Shown here piece after piece: positions 8,439 to 17,175 of a stretch of 64,000 bases of DNA (positions within the stretch are counted from its first letter, which is position 1; each line of letters opens with the position of its first letter). The position numbers and the translations under genes were made by a program. This stretch comes from an uncultured Lachnospiraceae bacterium (GTDB taxonomy: Bacteria; Bacillota; Clostridia; Lachnospirales; Lachnospiraceae), in NCBI GenBank assembly GCA_902773435.1, contig CACYEN010000131.1, positions 19,398 to 83,397 on the forward strand. The letters run 5' to 3'. Under the pieces are notes generated by a model, which ran no database searches, had not been told where the DNA came from, and saw nothing but the letters and a program-made list of their open reading frames with translations.

Positions 8439-9787
8439 ACCCTCTTCCTCTTCAGCCTTGCGATAAAGAATCCGTCCGTGTCGTGGATACCCGGCAGGAG
8501 CTGCAGATAGCCCTCGGCCGTCGTCAGCCTCCTTAAGGCCGCCGGAATCAGGGGGTCGAGGCTCTCCGTCTCGTACGGGAAATTCCCGAGGAACCATCTG
8601 AGATTATCCAGGTTCTCGCTGTGTCCGACCGTACAAGTGCTGTAGATCAGGTGCCCACCCGGCATCACGTACTGGGCGGCGTTCTTCAGGATCTGCCTCT
8701 GCAGCTCCTGCAGGCTGTTCATCCGCTCGGGCGTCACCCGGTACTTGATGTCGGATTTCCTTCCGATCACGCCGAGCCCCGAGCAGGGGACGTCGCAGAT
8801 CACGATGTCCGCCTTGCCCTCCGAGCTCATGTCGTAGGTCAGCGCGTCCATCACAACGGGGCGCACGTTGATCAGATCGGCCCTGTGGACATTTTCCCTG
8901 ATCAGGGCGACCTTGTCCTCCGTGAGGTCCCTTGCCTCCACCATGCCAAAGCCCCCCATCTTGTCCGCTATGTGGAGACTCTTTCCCCCCGGCGCCGCGC
9001 AGACGTCGATGACGTAGTCTCCCCTCATCGGAGCGGCGGCCTCACCGACCAGCATCGAACTCACGTCCTGGGGGAAGATCCAGCCGTTCTTGAAGGCGTT
9101 GAGGGCAGGGAGATAGTTGTAGTCCGAGAGAATGAACGCGTAGGGGAGGTACGGCGCCCTCTTCACCGTCACGCCCTGTGACTCGAGGGACCTGATGATC
9201 GTGTTCTTCGAGATGCGGTCTGTCTTGAACCTGACGACGGTCGGCCTCTCGCTCAGGCTGCTCTCGAGCATCTTCTTCGTGACGAAAAGCCCGAACTCCT
9301 CAATCCAGCCGGTCACGATCCACTCCGGCATCGAATACCTGACAGACAGCGCTCTCGCGGGCTCTTGTGCCTCATCCGGATAGGGGATGTCATCCCCTCC
9401 GCGTATCACGTTCCGGAGGACGCCGTTCACGAATCCCTTCAGGTTGTAGAATCCCTTCTTCTGGGTCAGCTTCACGGCCTCATTGACCGCCGCCGAGTCC
9501 GGGACGCCGTCCATGAACCTGATCTGGTACACGGCGCTCCGCAGAATGTCGCGGATCACCGCCTTCATCCTCGAAGCGGTGACCGTCGAGTAGCAGTCGA
9601 TGATGTAGTCCAGCTCGATCATCCGCTCAACAGTCCCCTCACAGACCCGGGTGATAAACGCGCGGTCCCTCTTCGGCAGGAACTGGTACCTGTCGAGAGC
9701 CCCGCGGATCGCCATATGGCTGTATATTCCGTTTTCACTGATCTCCGTGAGAACCTGGAGAATGATCTCCCTGGTGTTTTCGGTCAT
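8435..9787 (-). CDS. rsmB: 16S rRNA cytosine-C5 methyltransferase RsmB
   Basis: This 450-residue enzyme makes m5C967 in 16S rRNA. The N-terminal about 140 residues form a NusB-like RNA-binding domain. The C-terminal Rossmann domain shows the SAM loop DVCAAPGGKS, the VPCSGLGV motif, and YSTCTV containing the catalytic cysteine. AGGGAGG lies about nine bases before the ATG. A 46-base gap separates it from fmt. That gap contains a small inverted repeat (9808-9813 with 9821-9826) just ahead of the ribosome site. Confidence 0.96.
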   Translation of the reverse strand: MTENTREIILQVLTEISENGIYSHMAIRGALDRYQFLPKRDRAFITRVCEGTVERMIELDYIIDCYSTVTASRMKAVIRDILRSAVYQIRFMDGVPDSAAVNEAVKLTQKKGFYNLKGFVNGVLRNVIRGGDDIPYPDEAQEPARALSVRYSMPEWIVTGWIEEFGLFVTKKMLESSLSERPTVVRFKTDRISKNTIIRSLESQGVTVKRAPYLPYAFILSDYNYLPALNAFKNGWIFPQDVSSMLVGEAAAPMRGDYVIDVCAAPGGKSLHIADKMGGFGMVEARDLTEDKVALIRENVHRADLINVRPVVMDALTYDMSSEGKADIVICDVPCSGLGVIGRKSDIKYRVTPERMNSLQELQRQILKNAAQYVMPGGHLIYSTCTVGHSENLDNLRWFLGNFPYETESLDPLIPAALRRLTTAEGYLQLLPGIHDTDGFFIARLKRKRV

Positions 9788-9833
9788 CTGACTTTTCCTC
9801 CCTGAGACCGGAGAAATAACCTCCGGCTTTCCC

Positions 9834-10784
9834 TCACGCCCGGTCCCTGGTCAGGTCGTTGTTCCTGATCACGGAACCCCTGAGAAATTCCTGGGCCGTC
9901 ATCTTCTTTCTTCCCTCCGCCTGGACGATCTCCGGCACAAGGATCCCCTTCCCGGTCTGGATGTAGAATCCTCCGGCGTCCTGGCGCACGATCCTGCCGC
10001 ACGTATCAGGCGTCCCGGAGAGCTCCCTCTTCTCGACATGGGCTTTCCATATCTTGAGGATCCTTCCGTCAAGATATGTCCAGGCGCTCGGCCAGGGATC
10101 CATGGCCCTCACAAAACGCTCGATCTCCGCGGCCTCCCGGGTCCAGTCGATCCTCCCCATCGCCTTGCTGATCATGCCGGCGTAGGGGGTCGTGCTCTCC
10201 GCCGGCTGGGGAACCGGCTCGATGCTCCCGTCGACGATCCCGGGGATCGTATCCGCGAGGAGCTCCGCCCCGACGCGGCTCAGCGTCCCGAAGAGGCTTC
10301 CTCCCGTGGTCTCCTCCGTGATCGGCACCTTCCTCTGGGACAGGATGTCCCCGGTGTCGAGGCCCTCGTTCATCAGCATGATCGTGACCCCGGTCTCGGT
10401 GAGACCGTCCAGGATCGCGTGCTGGATCGGGGCCGCGCCGCGGTAGGCCGGAAGAAGGGACGCGTGAACATTGACGCATCCGTACTTCGGCATCTCAAGG
10501 ATTTCCTTCGGGATGATCTGTCCGAACGCCGCCACGACGATGAGGTCCGGGTTCATCCTGCGGATCCTCTCCACTGCCTCCGGGTTCCTGACCCTCGCCG
10601 GCTGGAAGACCGGGAGGTTTCTTCTCAGCGCCTCGGCCTTTACCGCGCCGGGAACGGGTTCCCCGGATCTGCCCTTCGGCCGGTCCGGCTGGGTCACGAC
10701 CCCGGTGATCGCGTATCCTCTGTCCGCGAGGATCCCGAGAGACGCGACGGCGAAATCGGGAGTTCCCATGAATACGACGTTCAT
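9834..10784 (-). CDS. fmt: Methionyl-tRNA formyltransferase
   Basis: Fmt uses 10-formyl-tetrahydrofolate to formylate initiator Met-tRNA. Starting at the ATG at 10784 gives 316 residues, the usual length, and an ATGA overlap with def; the longer frame is read-back into def. MGTPDFAVASL opens the protein and HASLLPAYRGAAPI holds the formyl-transfer site. VTIMLMNEGLDTGDIL is the other highly conserved block. The C-terminal tRNA-binding OB-like domain follows from about residue 205. Def, its functional partner, is the preceding gene. Confidence 0.96.
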   Translation of the reverse strand: MNVVFMGTPDFAVASLGILADRGYAITGVVTQPDRPKGRSGEPVPGAVKAEALRRNLPVFQPARVRNPEAVERIRRMNPDLIVVAAFGQIIPKEILEMPKYGCVNVHASLLPAYRGAAPIQHAILDGLTETGVTIMLMNEGLDTGDILSQRKVPITEETTGGSLFGTLSRVGAELLADTIPGIVDGSIEPVPQPAESTTPYAGMISKAMGRIDWTREAAEIERFVRAMDPWPSAWTYLDGRILKIWKAHVEKRELSGTPDTCGRIVRQDAGGFYIQTGKGILVPEIVQAEGRKKMTAQEFLRGSVIRNNDLTRDRA

Positions 10785-11266
10785 TCCTCGTCCTCCTCTT
10801 CCTCGTAGACGACATCGTGGATCGGCCCCTCGACGAATTCCGTGTACATGTGGCCGTCCAGGTGGTCGATCTCGTGGCACAGGGCGCGCGCGAGCAGCTC
10901 GTCGCCGACGACGGTCCTCATCTTCATGTCCCGGTCCTGCGCCTCGACGACCACGTGGTTCGGCCTCGTCACGATCCCGGCCTTCCCCGGCAGGGACAGG
11001 CAGCCCTCGTCGCCGGTCTGCTCCCCTTCCTTCTCCGTGATGACCGGATTGATCAGCACGATCGGATCCTCCCCGGTCGTGTCGACCACCGCGATGCGCT
11101 TCAGGACGCCGACCTGCGGGGCGGCAAGGCCCACGCCGCTCTCGGCGTACATCGTCTCAAACATGTCATCGATCAGCTCGGATATCCTCGGGGTCATCTC
11201 CTTCACTTCCCTGCACTTCTTCTCAAGCACCGGGTCCCCCGCAATCCGGATCGTCCTCTTCGCCAT
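10781..11266 (-). CDS. def: Peptide deformylase
   Basis: Def removes the N-formyl group from nascent proteins. The ATG at 11266 gives 161 residues. The three family motifs are present: GVGLAAPQVG, EGCLSLPG (metal-binding Cys) and HEIDHLDG (metal-binding His pair and catalytic Glu). The first motif and spacing suggest a type 1 enzyme. The C-terminus is short and acidic (EEEEDEE). It overlaps fmt by four bases and lies 19 bases after priA. Confidence 0.96.
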   Translation of the reverse strand: MAKRTIRIAGDPVLEKKCREVKEMTPRISELIDDMFETMYAESGVGLAAPQVGVLKRIAVVDTTGEDPIVLINPVITEKEGEQTGDEGCLSLPGKAGIVTRPNHVVVEAQDRDMKMRTVVGDELLARALCHEIDHLDGHMYTEFVEGPIHDVVYEEEEDEE

Positions 11267-11285
11267 CTGCTTCCTCCATCCAACG

Positions 11286-13502
11286 TCACACGTTAAAGTC
11301 AAACTGAATCCTGATGTTCTCAAACCCGCTGTTGACCGACACGTACTCCTCTATGTAGTCCTTCGCCAGGACGAGCATGTCCCGGTCGCGGTGCCTGATA
11401 TAGATAACCTGCCGGTAGCAGTCCCGGATCCGGCCGACGGCGTCCGGGGCCGGCCCGATCGCCATGAGTTTTCCCTCCGGGTCGATCCGGTCTATATAGC
11501 GCCTGATGTAGCCCATCCCCTTTGACAGCAGCGCCTCGTCCCTGGAGAAGCCGAAGATCGCCGCCATGTGGCCCGCGGGCGGGTACGACATGAGCGACCG
11601 GAATTTCATCTCCTCTTCATAAAATGCCCGGTAATCCTGCCCCGCCCCTGCCGTCACCGCGTAGTGCTCCGGCTGGTAGGTCTGGATCAGGGCAGTCCCC
11701 TTCTTCTCACCTCTTCCTGCCCTTCCGACGGCCTGGGCGATCAGGGAATACGTCCGCTCCGCGGACCTGTAATCGCTGTCGGAGAGCGAGAGATCGGCGA
11801 GCAGGACCCCGACGAGCGTGACGCCCGGGAAATCGTGGCCCTTCACGATCATCTGCGTTCCGACAAGGATATCCGCCCTGCGGGCGCCGAATTCCGTGAG
11901 GATCCCGGCGTGCCCCTCCTTCCCCTTCGTGGTGTCCGCGTCCATCCTCAGAATGCCCGCGCCGGGGAACGCCGAGCGGAGAAACTCCTCGACCTGCTCC
12001 GTTCCGACCGTGATCCCCCCGATGTGGGGGGAGCCGCAGGCAGGACAGACCGCGGCGTCAGGCTGCTCGTGGCCGCAGTAATGGCAGACGAGCCGCCCGT
12101 TTCTGTGCTTCGTAAGGGAGATGTCGCAGTGGGGGCATTTGATCACGTTTCCACAGGATCTGCAGGTGATGCTTCCGGTGTATCCCCTCCGATTGAGGAA
12201 GAGCATGACCTGGTTTCCCGAAAGAAGGGTCTCCCCGATCCGGTCACTGAGCTTCCGGCTTATGACCGACCGGTTTCCGGACATCAGCTCGGCCCGCATG
12301 TCGACGATCTCCGCCTCGGGCAGGATGCTGCCGCCGTACCTCTCGGCGAGCGTCACGCCGAGGTACTCCCCCTGCTCCGCCCTGTATGCCGAGATGACGG
12401 ACGGGGTCGCCGACCCCATCACGACGTGGGCTCCCTCGAGCTCCGCCCTTCTGACCGCGGTCTCCCGCGCGTGGTATCTCGGGGAATTCTCCGAGTGGTA
12501 GGTCTCCTCGTGCTCCTCGTCGATGACGATGAGGCCGAGGTGCGGAAACGGCGCGAAAAGGGCCGATCTCGGCCCGACCATCACGCTGACCTCCCCCCTC
12601 CTCGCGGCCTTCATCTGGTCGTAGCGCTCCCCGCCCGAGAGGCGGGAGTGCATAAACGAGACTTTCTCCCCGAACCTCCTGACGAAGCGGAGAACCGTCT
12701 GCCGGGTGAGGGCGATCTCCGGAATCAGGACGATCGCCTGCTGTCCGCTACCGATCACCCGCGAAGCGAGTTCTATGTAGACGGCGGTCTTGCCGCTCCC
12801 CGTCACCCCGTTGATGAGGACGGGACGGTTTCTTCCCTCCCACTCCTCGAGGATGAGATCGACGGCCCGTCTCTGCATCTCCGTGAGAACCGGGGCGGGA
12901 AATGTCTCCGCCTCCTTCACGACTCTCCGCAGCTCCGAGACGGAGGAGATCTCCGCGACGCCGTCCTCCTCCAGCTTCCTGATCACGCCGCCGTCCACGT
13001 TCGCGGCGCTCCGGAGCTGGACGACCGGGAGTTCCCCGTACCGCATCAGCTCCTCCACGGCGCGCAGGCGGGCCTTCCAGCCCTTCTGCCTGCAGAGGGC
13101 GGCGTATTCATCCGCGCGGCACCTGTCCGTGAGGGAGATCGTGGTGACCGTGACTTCCCCGTATTTTTTCCTCACGGGGACGACGGTCTTCAGCGCCTGG
13201 ATCATCGTCGATCCGTAGTTCCTGCTCATCCAGGCCGCGAGGGAAATGAGCTTCGATTCAGAGGTCTCATCTCCCGTGTCGAGGGAGACGACGCTCTTGA
13301 CCCGCGCGTCATCCAGTCCGCAGCTGTCGGAGAAGCCGACGATATACCCCCGGATCAGCCTTCCGCCGTTTCCGAACGGAATCGTCACTGCGCTGCCGGG
13401 CACGGCAGCCTCCCTCAGCTCCTCCGGGAGCGCGTAGGTGAAGGGCCGGTCCAGCTTCTCATGGGAGATATCGACAATAACCTCAGCGTACAGTTTCTTC
13501 AT
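11286..13502 (-). CDS. priA: Primosomal protein N' (replication restart helicase PriA)
   Basis: A 3'-5' DNA helicase that reloads the replisome at stalled forks. The ATG at 13502 (738 residues), preceded by AGGGA, is preferred over the adjoining TTG. Order: N-terminal 3'-OH-binding domain, winged helix, helicase lobe 1 with GVTGSGKT and DEEH, VMGSATPS, and an eight-cysteine zinc region (CRSCG, CPHC, CHYCG, CPACG). Lobe 2 carries GTQMIVKGHDFP and QAVGRAGRG. The 5' end overlaps the murE stop by 20 bases. Confidence 0.97.
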   Translation of the reverse strand: MKKLYAEVIVDISHEKLDRPFTYALPEELREAAVPGSAVTIPFGNGGRLIRGYIVGFSDSCGLDDARVKSVVSLDTGDETSESKLISLAAWMSRNYGSTMIQALKTVVPVRKKYGEVTVTTISLTDRCRADEYAALCRQKGWKARLRAVEELMRYGELPVVQLRSAANVDGGVIRKLEEDGVAEISSVSELRRVVKEAETFPAPVLTEMQRRAVDLILEEWEGRNRPVLINGVTGSGKTAVYIELASRVIGSGQQAIVLIPEIALTRQTVLRFVRRFGEKVSFMHSRLSGGERYDQMKAARRGEVSVMVGPRSALFAPFPHLGLIVIDEEHEETYHSENSPRYHARETAVRRAELEGAHVVMGSATPSVISAYRAEQGEYLGVTLAERYGGSILPEAEIVDMRAELMSGNRSVISRKLSDRIGETLLSGNQVMLFLNRRGYTGSITCRSCGNVIKCPHCDISLTKHRNGRLVCHYCGHEQPDAAVCPACGSPHIGGITVGTEQVEEFLRSAFPGAGILRMDADTTKGKEGHAGILTEFGARRADILVGTQMIVKGHDFPGVTLVGVLLADLSLSDSDYRSAERTYSLIAQAVGRAGRGEKKGTALIQTYQPEHYAVTAGAGQDYRAFYEEEMKFRSLMSYPPAGHMAAIFGFSRDEALLSKGMGYIRRYIDRIDPEGKLMAIGPAPDAVGRIRDCYRQVIYIRHRDRDMLVLAKDYIEEYVSVNSGFENIRIQFDFNV

Positions 13503-14976
13503 CAAGAATGTCCCTGATCAGGTCGCGCTCATCCATCGGATACTTCACGCCCCTGATCTCCTGGTAATCCTCGTGCCCCTTTCCCGCGAGCACGATCACG
13601 TCCCCCGGCTTCCCGTTCCGGATGGCGTAGGCGATCGCCTCCTTCCGGTCCGCGATCGTGATGTACTCTCCGTCAGTCCTGCCGATTCCCTCCACGATGT
13701 CGTCCATGATCGCGGACGGCTCCTCAAACCTCGGGTTGTCCGACGTGATGATTGTGAAGTCGGCCAGCCGCCCGGAGACCTCGCCCATCTCGTAGCGCCT
13801 CGACTTCGCCCTGTTGCCCCCGCACCCGAAGACGCAGACGATCCGCTTCGGGTTGTAATCGCGGAGCGTCGTGAGCAGGCTCTCAAGCGCCATGGCGTTG
13901 TGGGCGTAGTCGATCATGAGGGAGAACTCATCGGATACCCTGACCGGCTCGATCCTGCCCCTCACCCTCGCGTCGAGCAGGGCGGCCCGGATATCCTCCT
14001 TCCCGATCCCGAAGCGGCTGCAGACCGCGATCGCGCAGAGGGCGTTCATGACCGAGAAGAGGCCGGGAACCCCGAGCTCCACGTCGAGCTCCGTCCTGCC
14101 TGTGACCCGGAACTTCATGCCGAGCGAACCGCCGTCCGCGACATGGACAATGTCCACCGCCCGGAAATCCGTCCCCTCCTTCTCAATCGAGTAGGTCAGG
14201 ACGTCACAGGTATGCCCTTCGAGCACCTGTTCCGTGTGAGGGTCGTCCGCGTTCACGATGCCGAGCCTGCACTGCCGGAAGAGGAGCCCCTTGCACCTCA
14301 AATACTCCTCGAACGAGGAGTGCTCGTTCGGCCCGATGTGGTCCGGGGACAGGTTCGTGAAGACGCCGATCTCGAACAGGATGCCGTCCGTCCGGTGCAT
14401 CATGAGGGCCTGCGACGAGACCTCCATGACCGCGCACTCCATCCCCTCGCTGATCATCTCGCTCAGGTATTTCTGGATCACGTAGGACTCCGGCGTCGTG
14501 TTCTCCGCGTGGATATGCCGGTCTCCGACGATCGCCTCGATCGTCCCGATGAGTCCGGTCCGCATCCCGGCGTGTTCCAGGATCGAGCGGATCATGTAGG
14601 TCGACGTCGTCTTTCCCTTCGTCCCGGTGATGCCGATGACGGGGATCTTCTCCGACGGGTAGCCGAAATACGCGGCGGACACGAGCGCGAGGGCTTTCCT
14701 CGTATCGTCGGTCTCGACGACGGGAACCCCCTCCGGTATCTCCAGATCCTGCGGAAAATGGCCGCTCTCCGCGATGACCGCTGCAGCGCCCTTTTCAAAG
14801 ACGTCCTTCAGGTAGGAGTGCCCGTCGGAATTGGCTCCGACGATACAGATAAAGAGCGAACCGGGCCCTGCCTTCCTTGAGTCGTAAACGACCTCCGCGA
14901 TCTCGGTTCCGGCGCCGTCCGCGCCCTCGTTCAGAAACCTGTAATCCGTGCGTTCAAGAAGTTTCCCAAGAATCAT
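13483..14976 (-). CDS. murE: UDP-MurNAc-L-Ala-D-Glu:meso-diaminopimelate ligase MurE
   Basis: This 497-residue cytosolic Mur ligase adds the third amino acid of the peptidoglycan stem. The ATP loop GITGTKGKTTST lies near residue 115. The motif DNPRFEEP marks meso-diaminopimelate rather than L-lysine specificity. A central domain and a C-terminal Rossmann domain complete the fold. It is first in the run and has a good sigma-A-type promoter about 36 bases upstream. Its neighbour is priA rather than the dcw cluster, so wall synthesis appears co-transcribed with translation and PrkC-signalling genes. Confidence 0.97.
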   Translation of the reverse strand: MILGKLLERTDYRFLNEGADGAGTEIAEVVYDSRKAGPGSLFICIVGANSDGHSYLKDVFEKGAAAVIAESGHFPQDLEIPEGVPVVETDDTRKALALVSAAYFGYPSEKIPVIGITGTKGKTTSTYMIRSILEHAGMRTGLIGTIEAIVGDRHIHAENTTPESYVIQKYLSEMISEGMECAVMEVSSQALMMHRTDGILFEIGVFTNLSPDHIGPNEHSSFEEYLRCKGLLFRQCRLGIVNADDPHTEQVLEGHTCDVLTYSIEKEGTDFRAVDIVHVADGGSLGMKFRVTGRTELDVELGVPGLFSVMNALCAIAVCSRFGIGKEDIRAALLDARVRGRIEPVRVSDEFSLMIDYAHNAMALESLLTTLRDYNPKRIVCVFGCGGNRAKSRRYEMGEVSGRLADFTIITSDNPRFEEPSAIMDDIVEGIGRTDGEYITIADRKEAIAYAIRNGKPGDVIVLAGKGHEDYQEIRGVKYPMDERDLIRDILDEETVR

Positions 14977-15011
14977 TTCCTATTCCCCCTGCAAGTACTA
15001 CGGTTTTTTAT

Positions 15012-15039
15012 TTTATACCAAAACAGAGGCGCAAGTCAA
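15012..15039 (-). promoter_or_regulatory. Sigma-A-type promoter for the murE-ychF run
   Basis: TTGACT at 15034-15039 and TATAAA at 15012-15017 are separated by 16 bases. The predicted start near 15005 leaves a leader of about 30 bases before murE, with GGGGGA as a ribosome site. It is the only strong promoter I see for the 13 genes from murE to ychF. Confidence 0.75.
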
Positions 15040-15248
15040 ACCGGACGGACGGCCCCGCTGCCGCACTCTTCCGGGGAATCTCCCCGTCTCCCCGGCCGGG
15101 TATGTCTTCCCTCTCCGCCGGCCCTTCTATTTATACTTTTTTTAGATTTTTAACGTTTTGTTTCCAGGGCATTCATACTCTCTCCATATTTATCTTTTAT
15201 TATGGCTTCAGATAGTTCAATAAGCCATTAACTATCTCCCCCCTCATG
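15040..15248. other. Gene-free stretch with two overlapping inverted repeats
   Basis: No coding frame is convincing here. The stretch is unusually AT-rich for this genome, especially 15130-15240. It holds two interleaved inverted repeats. ATGGCTT at 15202-15208 pairs with AAGCCAT at 15222-15228. AGATAGTT at 15210-15217 pairs with AACTATCT at 15230-15237. The two pairings overlap, so they are alternatives or form a pseudoknot. Function is unknown; a small RNA or upstream control region for murE is conceivable. Confidence 0.5.
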
Positions 15249-15298
15249 AAATGACAGGAAAGAAGAGAGCCTCCGGGCTCTCTTCTTTCCTGTCATTT
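15249..15298 (-). terminator. Long perfect hairpin after the carbamate kinase gene
   Basis: Two perfectly complementary 23-base arms (15249-15271 and 15276-15298) flank a 4-base loop, 21 bases after the arcC stop. The minus-strand 3' arm ends in only three T residues, so it is a weak classical terminator despite a very stable stem. On the plus strand the loop reads UCCG closed by C-G, a UNCG-type tetraloop. It probably ends the carA-carB-uppP-arcC transcript. Confidence 0.65.
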
Positions 15299-15319
15299 AT
15301 GTTCCGGCGCATCTCCGGG

Positions 15320-16261
15320 TCAGAGGCTGTTCACGATCTCCGTCCCGGCCCTGCCCATATAGGCGGCCTTCGCCCTCGGTATCGAGGTGATCAGGGCGCG
15401 CCTTCCCGCGCCGAGCTCGACGAAATCGACCGCCGCCTCGAACTTGGGCAGCATCGACCCCTTCTCGAACTGGTTCTCCCTCATATAGCTCTTGGCCTGG
15501 TTCGCATCTATCTTCCCGATCATCTTCTCGTTGTCCGATCTGTAGCCGAGCGCGACCTGGTCCACCGAGGTGAGGATCATCAGCACGTCCGCGTTGAGGT
15601 CGATCGCGAGGAGGCCGGCGATGAGATCCTTCTCGATGACGGCCGACGCGCCGCGGAGATCCACTCCCTGCTCCATGACCGGGATGCCCCCGCCTCCGCA
15701 GCAGATGACGATCTGCCGGTCATTGAGGAGCGCCTTCACGGCATCCAGCTCGATGATCTCCTTCGGTCTCGGGGACGCGACGATGCGCCTCCAGCCGCCC
15801 TCGGACTCAACGACGAAATTCCCCTTCTTCTCCTCCGCCTCGGCCTCCTCCTTCGTGAGGACCCGGCCGATAATCTTGGACGGCTCGTAGAACGCCTCGT
15901 CGTAGGGATCCACCAGCACCTGCGTGAGGACTGTCGAGACGGGCCTGTAGATTCCCCGCGTAATCAGTTCCGCGCGGATTGAATTCTGCAGGTCGTATCC
16001 GATGTACCCCTGGCTCATCGCCGAGCAGACGGACATGGGACAGACCGTGTATTCGGGATGGTTCTGCGCGAACTCGCTCATCGCCATGTGGATCATTCCG
16101 ACCTGCGGCGAGTTGCTGTGGGAAATCACCACATCCGCCCCGGTCTCGACGATGTCCGCGACCGCTTTCGCCGCCTCCTTCGTCGCTCTCTTCTGCTCCG
16201 GAAGCGTACTGCCGAGCGCCCTGTGTCCGAGCGCGATCACCACTGTCTTTCTGTTCTCCAT
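15320..16261 (-). CDS. arcC: Carbamate kinase, atypical YqeA-like branch
   Basis: Carbamate kinases interconvert carbamoyl phosphate plus ADP with ATP plus carbamate. The 313-residue length and the blocks PMSVCSAMSQGYIGYDLQN, RRIVASPRPKEI, CCGGGGIPV and VIEKD fit the family and resemble E. coli YqeA more than ArcC. The usual GGNAL loop reads GHRAL here, HGNGPQVG reads HSNSPQVG, and GSMGPKV reads GSMLPKF. Glycines of the nucleotide and substrate loops are therefore partly replaced. GAGAGGGGG precedes the ATG. Being downstream of carAB puts a potential consumer of carbamoyl phosphate beside its producer. No arginine deiminase or ornithine transcarbamylase gene is nearby. Confidence 0.85.
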   Translation of the reverse strand: MENRKTVVIALGHRALGSTLPEQKRATKEAAKAVADIVETGADVVISHSNSPQVGMIHMAMSEFAQNHPEYTVCPMSVCSAMSQGYIGYDLQNSIRAELITRGIYRPVSTVLTQVLVDPYDEAFYEPSKIIGRVLTKEEAEAEEKKGNFVVESEGGWRRIVASPRPKEIIELDAVKALLNDRQIVICCGGGGIPVMEQGVDLRGASAVIEKDLIAGLLAIDLNADVLMILTSVDQVALGYRSDNEKMIGKIDANQAKSYMRENQFEKGSMLPKFEAAVDFVELGAGRRALITSIPRAKAAYMGRAGTEIVNSL

Positions 16262-16290
16262 ATTTACCCCCTCTCAGGTGCCGCCGGGTG

Positions 16291-17145
16291 TCACCTGACG
16301 GCATTCAGGATAGAAAATACGACAAGCACAACAGCTCCGAGTACGATGCGATAGGCGCCAAAGACCTTGAAGTCGTGATTCCTGATGTACCTGAGCAGGA
16401 ACCTGATCGCAGCGGCGGAGACCGCGAAAGCGACTGCCATCCCGAGCACCAGGTAACCGACCTGCGCTCCGGTGAAACCTCCGCCGGACTTCACGAGCTT
16501 CAGGATGCTCGCGCCGAACATGGTCGGGATCGCGAGGAAGAACGTGTACTCCGAGGCGCATTTTCTCGACATGCCGATCAGGATTCCCCCGAGGATCGTC
16601 GCCCCCGACCTCGAAGTGCCCGGTATGATCGCGAGCGCCTGGAAGACGCCGATGAGAAGCGCCGTCGTAATCCCTATGTCCGCCGTCCTCCTGATCCGGG
16701 CCTTCCTCCCGCGGTTCCTGTTCTCGATCAGGATGAACAGTACACCGTAGACGATCAGCATGACGGCGACCGTCACGTAATTGTAGAGATGCGCCTCGAT
16801 CCAGTCGTCGATCGTGAGCCCGATAATCGCGGCGGGAATACAGGAAATGGCGATCTTCGCCCAGAGGACGACCGCCTTCCTGTCAAAGACGCTCAGGAAC
16901 CTCGCCGTGCCCCGGGCCTCCGGATCGGGCATCCGGAACGGCCAGAGCCTCCGGAAAAACATCACGACGACCGCCAGGATCGCCCCGAGCTGGATCACTA
17001 CGAGGAACATGGACCAGAACGGGTCCTGCTCGCTGATGTGGAAGAGTTCGTAAAAGAGGAGCATATGCCCGGTCGAACTGATCGGGAGCCACTCGGTGAT
17101 CCCCTCCACAATGCCGAGAATAATTACTTCCAGAATTGTCAGCAT
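16291..17145 (-). CDS. uppP: Undecaprenyl-diphosphatase UppP/BacA
   Basis: This 284-residue integral membrane enzyme dephosphorylates undecaprenyl pyrophosphate to recycle the lipid carrier used for peptidoglycan and surface polysaccharides. Both family motifs are present: EGITEWLPISSTGH near residue 15 and PGTSRSGATI near residue 175, carrying the catalytic Glu, Ser and Arg. Several further hydrophobic helices follow. GAGGAG lies eight bases before the ATG. It sits between carB and arcC in one transcript with no obvious pathway link to either. Confidence 0.96.
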   Translation of the reverse strand: MLTILEVIILGIVEGITEWLPISSTGHMLLFYELFHISEQDPFWSMFLVVIQLGAILAVVVMFFRRLWPFRMPDPEARGTARFLSVFDRKAVVLWAKIAISCIPAAIIGLTIDDWIEAHLYNYVTVAVMLIVYGVLFILIENRNRGRKARIRRTADIGITTALLIGVFQALAIIPGTSRSGATILGGILIGMSRKCASEYTFFLAIPTMFGASILKLVKSGGGFTGAQVGYLVLGMAVAFAVSAAAIRFLLRYIRNHDFKVFGAYRIVLGAVVLVVFSILNAVR

Positions 17146-17175
17146 GATTTCGTCTCCTCACGAGAGCGTTTTTTC

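Noticed and set aside
9808-9826. Short CCGGAG/CTCCGG hairpin between rsmB and fmt
   Set aside because: Six base pairs without a T-run is too little to call a terminator or regulator.
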